DNA from: Hippasteria phrygiana
Taxonomy: Eukaryota > Echinodermata > Asteroidea > Valvatida > Goniasteridae
Direction of reading: 5' to 3'
Length of the DNA stretch: 64,000 nucleotides
Assembly (NCBI GenBank): GCA_037893225.1
Contig: JAZGUH010000409.1
Location: 868,001-932,000, forward strand
Shown here: positions 11,965 to 23,193 of the stretch, piece after piece
How positions within the stretch are numbered: position 1 is the stretch's first letter
How the letters are laid out: each line of letters begins with the position of its first letter
Notes under the pieces: model-generated
Database searches by the model: none
What the model was told of the DNA's origin: nothing
What the model saw: only the letters and a program-made list of their open reading frames with translations
Program-made: the position numbers and the translations under genes

Positions 11965-12011
11965 TTCTTGTCTCACTCCCTAGAAAAGTTTTCTAGGGAG
12001 TGAGACAAGAA
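11965..12011. repeat. Perfect 47-bp palindrome
   Basis: Two 23-base arms around one central G. The arm begins TTCTTGTCTCACTCCC and ends CTAGAAAA. It may form a cruciform or a recent foldback end. Confidence 0.9.
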
Positions 12012-12565
12012 CATTTTTCTTGAAATAAGAAATATTTTTTTATATTCAGAAATGTAGGAAAATCATTTTTAGAAGTGAAAATTAAGCCCAGTGGGGACAC
12101 GCGGTAAACTACTGTCCCTGTCAACTTAACGTGACCTTGATGTAAAACAACCAGGCCGAAAGCGGTCATGGAAGATATCCGCGCAGCCGTGGAAAGTCAT
12201 CAGGGACGATAAAAAAGTCCAATGGAAACAGCCTCTCACTGTAGAACTACCGCAACCACGTGGAAAACTATCGTGAACAATGCAACTTCCTGTATTGCGT
12301 CAACTGCACAGAGATTATGTGCGCGTAAATGGTGATATGGTTTCCTGTCTCTTTGTGTATATTTTATGTAGTTACGTACGCCCACATGTGATTACATGCA
12401 GTTGTGCATGCTAGTGCTTTGCAGCGGAGCGAACGACCAATGACTCTAGTCTGGCGACTTTGCTAATGCAGCCCTAAGGACCCACATCTTCTCATACACA
12501 TAATTTCTGTTACAAGGTACCAGACTCAATCGCATGCAGCGCATGCGGTACCGTGCGTGTACAAT
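12012..12565. other. Intron 1 sequence, nothing recognised
   Basis: GC content rises here, but no domain or repeat match within the window was found. Confidence 0.5.
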
Positions 12566-13345
12566 CATGCATGTTGAGTCAAGCGAGTGTGGACAGGAAG
12601 ACGGCCGGGGCTCTGGCTGCTCGAGCCGGCAACTGCAGGGAACGTCGTCGCGGTCTGGAGCGCGTGAGTCCGGGACAGGATTGGAATGCTCGGTGCCTTT
12701 ATTAGAGTTGGAATGGCTCCAGCCTTCAAACGGAATTGTGCCTTCAAACCCAGCTGAGTTTTCATACTAACGCTATCATCAATACAGTCTTTGGCGAAAT
12801 GTTCTGCACATATTTTCGACCATTTCCACAGCCGAAAATCAGATATTGTATTGTCTACAAAGCGGACCCTGCACATGTCGCCTTTGAACTCCATTCAGCA
12901 CTGGGAATCGCAGGAAGGTTAGGTCAGGGTTTTTGTCGCTGTTCCTCGTGCAACCCCCAACTACACACGATCGAGGCATAATGATTATCTGAGAACCATG
13001 CTCGTACTGAAATAAAATGTAATATCAAAATTAGACAAAATAGACGGGGAAAACGGAGGAGTTACATGTATGTTGACCAAAACTCTTCCAGCAGCATCAA
13101 CTCCACGTACGTACACATGTACATGCATAGTGTTTGGCCGTAGTATCAACCGACTCTACACGTGTACGTCACGGGGTCACGTACATACATTTAACATACA
13201 TAATGAGCTTTCGCGAAACAGGATAAATGGTTCAGAATAACAACCCGTTTTTTTTTAATAGAAAAATCCCTCTCGTCTGCAAACTAATCTCCATCAGTTA
13301 AAAGAGTATTTAAACTGTCGGAAAAGTCAACAACAAAAATTGCCG
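12566..13345 (-). pseudogene. THAP-domain gene first exon plus upstream region, copy 1 (broken)
   Basis: On the minus strand an ATG at 12979 opens MPRSCVVGGC, the start of a THAP zinc-finger DNA-binding domain (C2CH: Cys-x4-Cys here). A second frame carries FRLWKWSKICAEHF, the distal C-x2-H-F of the same domain, then FRLKAGAIPTL, the usual post-domain AVPTxF-like box, and a Ser/Thr/Pro-rich tail. The two halves are in different frames with a stop between them, so this copy cannot encode the domain. About 365 bp of upstream DNA (12980-13345) is also duplicated. An inverted, independently broken copy sits at 51205-51930. It lies antisense inside intron 1 of PPP1R14. THAP domains occur in host regulators and in P- and Kolobok-type transposases; which one this is cannot be told. 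Confidence 0.75.
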
Positions 13346-13603
13346 TGTTAGTTGCTCTTAAAAAAAAAGTGCACATTCACTTTCAATGGCATAAACATAT
13401 ATGCAGGACTTGGAGAGCCCACAAAGCTTGCACATCTGTTGCATTGTACAGTAATTCTGTTTTAGCAAAATCAATAATAGTCAAATTATAAAATTGTGCA
13501 ATAAAAAGTATGCATTTTGAAACACTGTACATGTACATGTATGTGTACAAAGTATACAATGTACATGCATACGTACATGTATACATGTACAGGTGCATGT
13601 ACA

Positions 13604-14695
13604 GGTTATTCCGTGCCAAATCACCTACATGTACATGTATATGTAGACATGGTAGAGGTTGGGGTACGACTCAGAGTTGGTTGAAACTTTTTCTAAAAAT
13701 ACCTCAGCATACATTGTACATGTACATGTACCATGAACACACGAAAAAATTAAGTGCCAAACTCCAAGTCGTTTCTGACCTGAAAATTCCTACCCCGCCC
13801 ACTTGTCCATTTATAATTGCACTGGTAATGTTTTTTTGCATTTTTGGAGGTCTATCTCCAAAATGCATTGGGATTTTTACCCAAGAAGTGCATGTACATT
13901 GTAGGTTAAATAGCATTCAATCTAGCCTGCAAGATTCTGCAATCAAAAGTAGAACATCATTCTTCCTTTACGATGTATTTCAGATGACAAAAGTATCTTT
14001 TTTGCCATACATGTACATGTATTTGGCCCCCTCCTGCATGGTGCCCACAGAGAAGGTCAGAATGACTTCATATTTATGCATAATCACTACATGTACATGT
14101 AGGTGCATGTATTTGCTTCTTATGTACCTAATGTACATTTAGTTGGGTGGGTAGTGGCCTATCGGGTGAACCGCCCATCAGAAGAGGGGGTTATTTTGGC
14201 ATTTGTCTCTGCGGACCCACATTCATGATCACACCCTGATCACAACCCCAAAAAGGGTGTGATTCCTTGATGCACCTAGTGTTTATGCAAATTATGAAGT
14301 CACTCTAACCATCCTTGTCATGTTTGTGGGCACCAGGGGTGCCAAAAATGGCAAAAAGTGACGTCGTCGTTGATCTTGCAAACAAAACCTGGTATGGTAC
14401 TTTTGATAGAAGAATCTTGCAGAATGGATGCCAATGAATCATCCTATAGAGCAATTTCTAGGTACAAACCCTGATGCATTTTTAACATAAAAGCCTTCAA
14501 AAACTTCATCGGCGCATGTACGTGTACATACATGTATGTATGAAATTTCAGGGGGTCATATCTCAGAAACCACTTGGAGTTGGACACTAAAATTTTGCAT
14601 GTGTTCATGAGACATGTTAAGGTACTTTTAGATAAATCTGAGTCGGACCCCTGACAACCTTTCAGAAATTTAGGTGATTTGGCACGGAATGACCC
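13604..14695. mobile_element. TGGGT-ATTCCGTGCCAAATCACC element
   Basis: A 1.09-kb unit whose ends are inverted: GGTTATTCCGTGCCAAATC at the left and GATTTGGCACGGAATGACCC at the right. The outermost GGGTNATTCC matches the elements at 15528, 16720, 25970, 37056 and 44138. Several TACATG arrays lie inside. An open frame covering much of the left part is degenerate TACATG translation, not a gene. Confidence 0.7.
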
Positions 14696-14871
14696 ATACA
14701 AATTATGTAAAATGCACTGTAGAATGTACACATGTACATGTATATGTACATACATGTATGTACATGTTTATGAGTTTACCATCATGACATTGTCATTTGT
14801 TTGATGGGTTTAAATTGTGATTATTAATTATCATTGAGAAAAAACAAATCTTTGTTTACTCGTTTTTGACT

Positions 14872-15488
14872 TTAAAGGGACACATTGCCTTCAAATGTCA
14901 TGAAATTTTGCTGTTTGGAAATGTTCCTTATCTTTTATAAGAGTTGTTCATGCAAAAAAACACGTATAATGTGTTGTCATTAGTGAGTAGTGATTATAAA
15001 ACAAAAAATCGGCCTCTGACTCCTGACATCTGACCCGCGAAACATAGATTTATTTCCAGTAGTAAATACCATCATCTAAATAATGTGCAAAATACGCTGT
15101 AAGAGTCTTTAGGCTGGCGCCGCAGCCAGTGGCCTTGTAAACCTATCACATGATCGCCAGGTACCATTCTCTACCTCGCGACACATATCGCCAGTGCATG
15201 CTGCTCGCCGTGCCACAGTACATCAAAATAGATCAATAGAACGTACTTCAACCAGCTGCGACTTGAAATACGACTGGTGAACACGGTCCGCCATTTTGTG
15301 GAGTCAAAAATTTGGTTCTACAAAATGGCGGACCGTTATTTGTCACGAAATTAAACAAAAACCACGCAATTTGAAGGGATAGTTATAAATGTGAATCTTT
15401 ATATTCTACCTTTAAAAAAGCTTCCCAACCATATCCATTTCAGTTTTATAGCCCAAATCGCAAAATCCAAAGCTATGTGTCCCTTTAA
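14872..15488. mobile_element. TTAA-AGGGACACATTGCC element, copy 1
   Basis: A 617-bp unit, TTAA at both edges, with termini AGGGACACATTGCC and (complementary) AGGGACACATAGC. Inside is a strong inverted repeat, TCCGCCATTTTGTGG and CTACAAAATGGCGGACC. An inverted copy lies at 54792-55401. TTAA duplication fits piggyBac- or Kolobok-type mobilisation. Confidence 0.85.
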
Positions 15489-15527
15489 GGTACATGTACA
15501 TGTATTACAATTGGTAAATGTGTAAGT

Positions 15528-16713
15528 GGGTCATTCCATGAAGTTGAGACACAATGTGTGACATATTGGTAAATTTTTTAAATTGGTGTAAAATAAATTT
15601 GTTAAACCACATGTGATTCTATACAATTATTTCATCATAGGTTACATTCATTGTGACATAATATTTAGTTTAGGGTCCTCTCTCTTGAGTTTCACATGAA
15701 CTCCCATAGACTTACTATGGATAAATCAACGATGTAACAAGGGACACGGTGTCCCGGTTACATCTTAGTTTATGTTGCTCATAATTCATAAATAATAATG
15801 TTAAAGCATCCAAATCTGTCTGTGGTGGTTAGAAAATGTTATCCTTTTACATACCCATCAAATAGAGTTGGCTAAAACATTTGATGTAATAATTGATTTG
15901 GCAAGCCTGCAAGGATGTAACATGGGACACCACTCCATCAAGGGTGAAAAACTAACACATGACACAAATTTAGGGGGTCTTTTTTATGTTTTTAAAAAGA
16001 GGTTCTCCAAGTCTTTGTTATCATGTTGCATGGACTTTTCACATACTGCTTACAGATAAATTATGGAAGAAAGTTCCCAAAATTGTTAGGATGTAACGTG
16101 AGACACCACCGTTACATCCGAGTCCATTTTGCCCCAATTTTGAAAAGGCAGTCCAATATATTGACTCTACAAGTTAATTTTATTAAAACGGTAATCACAC
16201 AAAAGAAAAGAAATTTAATTCAGACTGCATTTGATGAAAAGTAAGAAAGCTAGACATGCAAGCAGGATGTAACAACATTTAACAGAGTGGGACACCACCC
16301 GTTACATCCTTAACTACAGATTTGTTAGCCATATAACAGAAAAGATGTAAGAGATACTGAAAATATAATTTGTTGTTGTTAAGTTACATGCAGTTTTTCC
16401 TAACTTCTCATGTAAAAGAAAAAAAATAGTTAATGTTTTTAACCTCTGAACCCTATTTGTACTTTGTAAGTTTTTATGTCACAAAATTACCCCATAATTT
16501 AGCCCGGGACACCATCACACTTGGTAACAAAACATAAATATATCACATATAATGCCCTCATGTTTTGTATCATTCAAAAGGCTTCCTTTTACTCTTCAAG
16601 TTCATACCATAATCATCATTAAAGTCAGTTTAGTTTAAACAAGAAAAACAATTACATGTACATGATCAAAGAATGCCAAAATGTGTGTGTGTCTCAATTT
16701 CATGGAATAACCC
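15528..16713. mobile_element. TGGGTCATTCCATGAA element, copy 1
   Basis: A 1.19-kb unit with inverted ends GGGTCATTCCATGAAGTTG and CAATTTCATGGAATAACCC. The interior has five modules pairing GATGTAAC with GGGACACC and GTTACATC, the first an almost perfect palindrome at about 15734. A 95% similar direct copy is at 44138-45279. Short open frames conserved between the two copies have no domain and are not called as genes. Confidence 0.85.
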
Positions 16714-16719
16714 AAATTA

Positions 16720-16995
16720 TGCATTACTCCATAAATTTGGGGTCCAAAAGTGCGACATATTTTTTGGTGTCCCCGTTACAACCGACCTGTGTAATTTCCA
16801 TGAAGTATCATTACAATTGACTTCACAATATTTTTTACTTGTTGGGCAGGTACTTTGCTTTACACAATCACTCAGAAGGCGTTAAAGAATGTGTCCAGAA
16901 TTGTAAAATCCTATACATACATGTACATGTATGTCACTATAAACAGGGACACCAAAAATGTCACACTTTTGGACCCTAAATTTATGGAATGACCC
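16720..16995. mobile_element. TGGGT-ATTCCATAAATTT element, short form
   Basis: About 276 bp abutting the previous unit. The left TCCATAAATTTGGGGTCC and right GGACCCTAAATTTATGGA are inverted, each followed inward by a GTGCGACA/TGTCACAC word and GGTGTCCC/GGGACACC. It shares the same GGGTNATTCC end class. Confidence 0.7.
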
Positions 16996-17009
16996 ACTGT
17001 ACATGTACA

Positions 17010-17165
17010 CACAGTCGTGTATCGACATCCAAACGTGGACGTCCTATTGTTCCTCTTTTGTTTGTACTTTAATCCCAATCGCGGACGTATGCTGGGAATC
17101 GCAGACGATATTGTTCTCTTTTGTTCTCCGGAATTTTTCGTCCACGGTTTGAATACCCCAACATG
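17010..17165. repeat. GTCCACG word-iterated unit
   Basis: About 155 bp containing CGTGGACGTCC, CGCGGACG, CGCAGACG and CGTCCACGG plus CCTATTGTTCCTCTTTTG. The last segment and the GTCCACG words also occur, in reverse, at 54341-54535. It parallels the GTCCTCG units at 42045, 43118, 45975 and 53911. Confidence 0.6.
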
Positions 17166-17237
17166 CCCACGTGTATGAACAGGCTACATGTACTGTAGTA
17201 ATGTACATGCATGACATGTATTAATTCATTTGTGTAT

Positions 17238-17284
17238 TACATACATGTACATGTACATGTACATGTATATATGCATACATGTAC
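17238..17284. repeat. TACATG tandem array
   Basis: Near-perfect (TACATG)n run, self-complementary on both strands. Comparable arrays are at 9062, 27717 and 30351. Confidence 0.9.
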
Positions 17285-17529
17285 TAGTATGTAGTCTCCT
17301 AATTATTGCATCCTTCTGACAGTGGGGAAAAATACTGGTTATTTGTCATTTTGAGGTTGACATTTTCATGCAAAGTCAATATTTAGCCATATCAGAGCCA
17401 TATCAATTTCCAATAAATCACTCTGTCTGGAATCCACTTGTCAAGACAGCAGGCAGTGTGCTGACATGCACAGCAGGCTTACATGTAGCCTGAACTTTGT
17501 ACATGTACAGGACTACAGAAAAAAGAAAT

Positions 17530-17653
17530 GTTTATTGAGGAGCTGCGCACGCTGTGCTTGTCCCATCCGGATGGGAACCGCGTTATACACTATAAATACA
17601 TTGTGTTAATTAGGAGGGGGCTATAATCATACATGCAGCCTTTATGTTACGTG
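17530..17653 (-). other. 3'-end segment with AATAAA, duplicated at 24681
   Basis: On the minus strand this reads GGCTGCATGTATGATTATA through GCGCAGCTCCTCAATAAAC, with the AATAAA polyadenylation signal at 17531-17536. The same 3' end, with AATAAA, recurs at 24681-24753. It continues beyond the TTAA element at 18468 (GGCAGTAAT, CATCCAT), showing that the TTAA element split it. It may be the 3' end of the THAP unit at 18727-19039, but the link is inferred from order and strand only. Confidence 0.5.
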
Positions 17654-18467
17654 TTAAGCCCTGTCCGCACTGGACTTATTTTGGTAAAACTTACCGAGAC
17701 GATGGGAACTTTTCCCATTTTAAGTCCAGTGCGGACAGCCTAGGACGTTTTCCTCTCAGTTACTTTTCCTGAGTCCAGCGGTTACTTCTACCGGCCAACT
17801 GCTGCCCAGGAAAACTGACCAGGTAACTTTTCCCAAGACGATAAGTCCAGTGCGGACAGTGCGTTGCGGTAAAAGCGGCTCAGGAAAGCGTACATCCGGC
17901 CCGAGCGCAAGGTCATGCTTCACAGGGAAACCACGCGGTGCGGTGCACGTTGCAAGTTTCCAAATTCCCGTGCGTTGTTTCTCTTTTGGTCGCAATCATG
18001 GTAGATTTTATTATTGATAAAGTCGGAAGTTTGATTGGTGCTAAAGACGTAGGCCTGCGTGTACACATCGGCCAGAAAAATGAAAAGGCAGGCGTGATTT
18101 GGGTCAATCGCGTCAATGTAGAAAGGTCACGCAAAGCGCCCTCATGAGTCGGTGAAACAATGCGAAGCGCATGCGTGGTGTCCCTTTGTAGCATCCCTTT
18201 GTAGCATGACCTTGCGCTCGGGCCGGATGTACGCTTTCCTAGTGCCGCTTTTACCGACTCGCACTGTCCGCACTGGACTTATCGTCTCGGGAAAAGTTAC
18301 CTGGTCAGTTTTCCTGGGCAGCAGTTGCCCGGTAGAAGTAACCGCTGGACTCAGGAAAAGTAACAGAGGAAAACATCCTAGGCTGTCCGCACTGGACTTA
18401 AAATGGGAAAAGTACCCATCGTCTTGGTAAGTTTTACCAAAAAAAGTCCAATGCGGACAGGGCTTAA
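17654..18467. mobile_element. TTAA foldback element built from GTCCGCACTGGACTT
   Basis: An 814-bp unit with TTAA at both edges, ends TTAAGCCCTGTCCGCACTGG and complement, and arms of about 260 bp. Each arm holds three or more copies of GTCCGCACTGGACTT plus the ACTTTTCC/AAAAGT words. The central 280 bp is CpG-rich and contains an ATG at 17998 in good context opening MVDFIIDKVGSLIGAKDVG; I do not recognise this peptide. It is inserted in the segment shared between 17530 and 24681. Confidence 0.85.
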
Positions 18468-18726
18468 GGCAGTAATTAAAGCATCCATCTCCATATCCCC
18501 ATCTCCAAAGCCAAACTGGTTCAAGTGAAGTTTTAGTGTGATTATTTGCCGCCCAAAAATTGCCCCCCCCGCCCCCCCCTTTTTGGAATTTGTTGAGACT
18601 CAAATTGAGGGCGCTGTTCGTGACGTAGACCGAGGCACCGAAATTCATGGATCGACTGGACACATACATGTACACTAGGTCTACACGTGCAATTTTGTAA
18701 GTTGCAACAACTAACATCGAACTTAC

Positions 18727-19039
18727 CCGGATTTTCTCCCTTTTAGCGAAGGCTCCTCGGGGAATGGGCCGTTTAACTGCTTTCGCCTGTACCTTACTCA
18801 CATCTGGGAACTTTGTTGGGACGGCAGTGGACTTGAGCATATTTTTAATGGTCATCCCATGATTTGAAAATACCAGTATCGAAACAAGACGTCTCAAAGT
18901 GGTCGCTACATAACGCTCTTGTCACCTTCACTTTCGCTGTCCAAATTCTCCGATATTTTGCATCAGTTGGAAATAAATGAAGGCTTACTCCAGCCTTCGT
19001 TGTTTTGCTGCACCCAGCAGCCACACACCTTGTCGGCAT
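18727..19039 (-). pseudogene. THAP-domain exon with internal deletion and frameshift
   Basis: The minus-strand ATG at 19039 opens MPTRCVAAGCSK, followed by HLFPTD, YRRIWTAKVKVT and LCSDHFETSCF. This gives the C-x4-C, first Trp and C-x2-H-F of a THAP domain. About a dozen residues normally present between KVKVT and LCSDHF, including a conserved Trp-Pro region, are missing. The frame then shifts near 18870, and the usual MTIKNMLK-x-TAVPTKFP box follows in the new frame. A consensus donor (CGG|GTAAGT) ends the exon at 18727. The intact donor suggests recent decay or an odd but spliced gene. It lies antisense in intron 1 of PPP1R14. THAP genes are frequently amplified in invertebrates and linked to transposons. 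Confidence 0.75.
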
Positions 19040-20172
19040 GGCCCGAAAAACGCTATATTCAGTTTGCTTAGATTTTGGACGAAGAATGTACACTCGATGC
19101 ATACGCGTGATGAATGGGGCCGGCTCAAGCAGAATCTGTAATGTGCCTCGGTCTACGTCACACATCTATGTTAATGAGGGTCCCACTCAGGGGGCGGAGT
19201 AGCTTGGACAAACATTTTCAAGAATTTTTTTCTCATATTTAATCTGGGAAATAATTGTCTCTGGACACAAAATATCATTGTCACGATAATACTTTATTGT
19301 TTTAAGCAGGAATAATGCAAAATAAATCCTAAATCATGTTTCCTTTAATAATTTAAGCATGATGCAAATATAGTTGGCCATTAACCACAGATCCGTGAAT
19401 ATGCAATATATATTGTCAGTGGTGCTGTGGAATATGTATTTTTGTAGTGTTCAGTACCTTCATTATGGTTATTCTTTGATTTTGTTCCGTTGGGGTTTGT
19501 TTTTACACATTTAGAAGAAAATCTATATTTACAGGTATTTTCTGTGACTTACAATGTACACAATGTAGTGTACTGCAAACTCATAGTTGGTCAGTGTATG
19601 GATTTCTGTCTACAATTTAAAAGTATTGTTTCTTTTGCAACTTGTTCCTTTTGAAGGGGGGGGGGGGGGGGCAGTGAGGAAAGGTTAAAATGAGGCTGTG
19701 TGGTTGGAGTTGAAAAAAAACTTGGAGGCTCTTTGAGTAGAGGGTCCATGGCCAACTCTTAGGTAAATAATCACCTTTCTCTTCCCTGCCTCCCAAGTTG
19801 AACTTAAAGTAAACATCATCATTCATCAGGTCCAAACAGCAGTCTCTTTTATACATACATGTGTGTTTTGCTCTGTGCTTTCACATTCAGTAAATGAAAG
19901 TCTTTATACCCAAAGAGTCAGTTGGTCAGGATTTTGTTTAGAGCGCCTGCATGCAATTTTTTTTTTTTTACAGTTTGGTACATACATACATACATGTAAA
20001 TGCAGCTATAATTTGTGTGTCGCCTAAACGAATGTTTTGGGGGCACTTACCAGTCTTGAATTCTGTCCTTGTGTCCGTGTGGCCCGTGTGACTGTGTGCC
20101 CGTATGACCGTATGTTAAAGTTTTAGGTTGTTTTTGCTCTCATTTGGTGTCATTTGAAAAGTTGAAGTCCAA
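19040..20172. other. Intron 1 sequence with a G16 tract
   Basis: No gene seen. A G run at 19656-19671 and a (TACA)n stretch near 19980. A short cluster of GTGTGNCCGTG words is at about 20071-20115. Confidence 0.5.
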
Positions 20173-20287
20173 TTGGAACCATACCAAAGCCAAAGGTCAC
20201 ATACCAAGGCCAAATGTCACATACCAAGGCCAAAGGTCACATACCAAGGCCAAAGGTCACATACCAAGGCCAAAGGTCACATAAGGT
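20173..20287. repeat. 20-bp minisatellite AAGGTCACATACCAAGGCCA
   Basis: Five to six tandem copies of a 20-bp unit with few substitutions. Each unit carries AGGTCA, the nuclear-receptor half-site, spaced 20 bp apart on one strand. A partial repeat of the flank (GAAAAGTTGAAGTCCAATTG) occurs on both sides, about 150 bp apart. Any binding is speculative. Confidence 0.9.
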
Positions 20288-20413
20288 CAAGTTGTAAAAT
20301 GGTCTTATTTGAAAAGTTGAAGTCCAATTGCAATCAAACTTCAGCCTTATCCTGATGAGTGATCCCCACGATGTCGCTTCCCAGGTTGTATCGTAAAATT
20401 GGGCATTATATGG

Positions 20414-20566
20414 CTATGACTTCTGACTAGCACCCACCTATTCCTAACAAAAACATGACAATTTGGGAATCCGCCAACATTTGTATAGGGCAAGATACAA
20501 TTTAGCTCAGTTGGTAGAGCGCCGGTATGTCGAATCCCGCTCCCGCCAGTTTTCTTTATTCAGTTT
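20414..20566 (+). mobile_element. tRNA-derived SINE, interrupted copy
   Basis: Matches 50227-50390: leader ATGACTTCTGACTAGC, box A TTAGCTCAGTTGG and T-arm remnant CGAATCCCGCTC. The anticodon arm is deleted. The tail TTTCTTTATTCAGTTT is interrupted by the hAT-like element 20567-22464 and resumes at 22465 as TTCACTTTGAAAA. Confidence 0.75.
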
Positions 20567-21078
20567 TAGGCTTGGACGGTATTGCCTTTTACATGTTTTA
20601 GGTATACATGTACCGTTACAAAAATACCGCGGTATTCACTAAAACCGGGTATTATTTAAATTGGGTATTACACATCATCTGAGAGTACGCAAACGTCTAC
20701 AGCAGTAAAGCATATGTCAGCGTGAAGGCTGCTATCAAAATTTCCTATATTTAAGTGACAGTATTAGTCTATTTGTTAGCAAAAATATACCAATGTGATT
20801 GATTAAAACAAAAGCTTACTTTTTTGTAGCACAGGTACTACATGTACAGTACATGTAATTGTTGTTTGTAACGTCATTTGTTAAAAAAATACAGATCGTC
20901 AACTATCGACCCTGGAAGTCATGCTTGCCGTGCCGCACACCACGATCACATGCACAGAACATGTGCTTTGCAGTTGGTACCCTGTATCGGGGACAGTGAT
21001 TCAGGCCCATGTAATTGTGCCAGCCACCGGTCAACAGCGACTCACCAACATTCGTGCGCAACATATACAGCGCCCGGC

Positions 21079-21295
21079 GAGAGAAAAACGGCTGACCAAA
21101 GACTACAGGGCAATTTTCCAAAGATTGCCGGCCGGAAATCATTGGGAAAACGATATAAATTTCCACTTTTCTTGACGACAGCACACCTGGTGCCATGAGA
21201 CTATACTTTTAACTTAGTCTCGTAAGGTATTTTGTAATTATTCATAAAAAAAAAATTGGAGGATTGCTAATCGTGTACACTACATGTACCTTTAA
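21079..21295. mobile_element. TTAA element, GTACACTACATGTACC family (partial)
   Basis: Right part of a family also found at 40647-41015, 43553-43967 and 47925-48310. It includes GAAAACGATATAAATTTCCA, GCACACCTGGTGCCAT and the right end TGTACACTACATGTACC + TTAA. The left part is missing. Its terminal TTAA at 21292-21295 is shared with the next element. Confidence 0.75.
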
Positions 21296-21898
21296 AGACC
21301 TACTATAACCAAAGTTTAATTGTCTTAAAAAGATTAGTATCTTGATTATGAATTACAAGAAATCAAATTCGTGCTAAATATTGTCATTTTCTATCCATCA
21401 TTATTAATTAACGGACGAGAGAAAGATGCTAATTAAATATTCAAATTTCGCGCTTATTCCAAGTTTTTCCCCTGCTGCCGTCGGCGGCGCGCTGATAGCC
21501 TTGACGTCATCATCGCGTGTAGTCATCCATACTAAACTCAGATTTGGAATTGAAATAGTAGGCTTACATGATGGGAGACGAAGTTAATTCAACATGTATT
21601 CTGTGTAAATATCGCGTACTCATGTATGAACTTGTACCAAGTGCATCGATCGGACTACACACCATGACGTCACGCGCAATAAATGCATTAACGCATGACA
21701 TGGAAATTCGACGTGACATATGCTTTTTCAGACGATAGGATTTTCTAAAGTGAGCCAATTTGCACTTTTTTTTCCAAATTAAAAAGGACAGTACAACATA
21801 TTTTTTGTGTATTGCTCTCTACATGTACATGTATATTGACATCTGTAGACTGAGACAATAATTTCACATTTTTTCAAAGCGTTCTACTAGGTCTTTAA
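21292..21898. mobile_element. TTAA-AGACCTAC element, copy 1
   Basis: A 607-bp unit, TTAA at each edge, with ends AAAGACCTACTATA and CTACTAGGTCTTT. An inverted, end-truncated copy is at 61576-62142. The inside carries ACGTCA words and GGGGAAAAAC-type sequence but no gene. Confidence 0.8.
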
Positions 21899-22464
21899 GG
21901 AACCTTGCTGCATGACCGAAGAAGCCTGGGGTGTGTTTTGGTGGTAGTTTCTTGTCGCTATTTTTTTTGGCAATTCTGATCTAGCAAGAATTAGGCGAGA
22001 TGATTCAAATCCCCAAAACAATTAACCATTTATTGGTAATTCATTTAAAACACGTCCGTGTAAAACATTGTTGAACAATGTACACCCAAAAAGTTAACCG
22101 CAAACTCGGCGGTGTTAGGAAAACTTTAAAGGCCTTTTCTTGTAGAATGGCAGCCGCTGGAGTATCGAGTTACATGTACCAAGTCGAACTCCACAATAAG
22201 GTCTTATCTTTCCACTATCTTTCCACATGGACATGACACTAGATGACTGGAGAATTATATCAACTGTGGGTGCGGTTTTTCGTTCTCTTTGAAAGGGTTT
22301 TTGCAAACCTTCTGAACACATTAGGGGGAATACCGCGGTGTTGAAATTCCATACCGAGTTCGCCGATATTTCGGTATTTATGAATCATCAGTTGGTATTC
22401 TCCGGTATTTAAGAATAACCGTCACTGCATGTATACGATAATGCCGAAATACCGTCCAAGCCTA

Positions 22465-22894
22465 TTCACTTTGAAAAACAGCTATAATTTTGTTTAACTT
22501 GATGTTATAAATACACTGACCCTTCTGTGGTGGACCTCGTGAAAATATTCTGTATACAATGATATACAGTGATATAAAAATATGTTCATTATGTCCTTGT
22601 AACCATGGTTCACCATTGTTCATCATTTGTAGACTTGTTGATGAATAAGCATTGTTTTGCATTGCAATACAAATGGCTTGCTTTGTTGTGGAAATAGGTT
22701 AGCATGCACACAAAGCAGACTTTGCAGCAACCTGTAGTTGAAACACACCTCAAATGTTGATATTGCTGACTGCCAAGGCTGTGAGAATTGATGAATATCT
22801 TTGATACACTGTACATGTACATGTAGCTGCTTGGGCGGCCTTGTTTTCATTGTGAAGAGGCTAGGCATGCCTAGACTCTGAATCATGCTAGTAT
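22465..22894. other. SINE tail remnant, then unannotated intron sequence
   Basis: TTCACTTTGAAAAAC at 22465 is the displaced tail of the SINE at 20414. The rest shows nothing recognisable. Confidence 0.5.
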
Positions 22895-23060
22895 ACAAAT
22901 AATGAATGTTTATGAGTGCAATGGTAAAAATAATTTCATGAGGTGACATTAAATGTTCCATTCCACGAGGTGAGGCCGAGTTGAATGGGACTTTCCATCT
23001 GTCACCTCATGAAATTATTCTTACCATTGCACAAATGTGAAACATTCATTATTTGTTTTG
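22895..23060. repeat. Foldback repeat, about 80-bp arms
   Basis: ACAAATAATGAATGTTTATG with GCAATGGTAA and AATTTCATGAGGTGACA is matched in reverse by TGTCACCTCATGAAATTATT, TTACCATTGC and ACATTCATTATTTGT. The centre is only about 20-30 bp. No flanking duplication was resolved. Confidence 0.8.
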
Positions 23061-23193
23061 TACAACACCTGAATAAATCCTCGTCGGATTGCATGCATGA
23101 ATTTCTTTGTGTACAATATACATGTACATGTACCGTTTTCCCTTCTCAGTCCCGCATAAAACCACGACAAAAAGTTGTCCAGTTCCGAATCAG

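Larger units (their letters stand above)
20567..22464. mobile_element. hAT-like non-autonomous element with CGGTATT words
   Basis: A 1.9-kb unit with inverted ends TAGGCTTGGACGGTAT and ATACCGTCCAAGCCTA type. It is flanked by TTCAGTTT and TTCACTTT, an 8-bp target duplication with one difference. TAGGC termini and 8 bp fit the hAT superfamily. Both ends are rich in CGGTATT/AATACCG words. Two TTAA elements (21079-21295 and 21292-21898) have since inserted in it. No transposase reading frame remains. Confidence 0.8.

Noticed and set aside
13510..14142. 210-residue open frame
   Set aside because: Largely translated TACATG/ACATGT repeat (YMYM, CTCT runs), lying across an element terminus at 13604.
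15868..16244. Open frames conserved between 15868-16244 and 44478-44817
   Set aside because: Conservation reflects two copies of the same TGGGTCATTCC element; the peptides have no domain and the frames include the GGGACACC motif arrays.
18142..18897. 251-residue minus-strand open frame as a gene
   Set aside because: Only its first part (MTIKNMLK...KREKIR) is THAP exon; beyond the splice donor at 18726 it reads through an intron, a poly-G stretch and a TTAA foldback element.
20173..20287. CRISPR-like array
   Set aside because: Units are contiguous 20-bp tandem repeats without spacers, in animal DNA.
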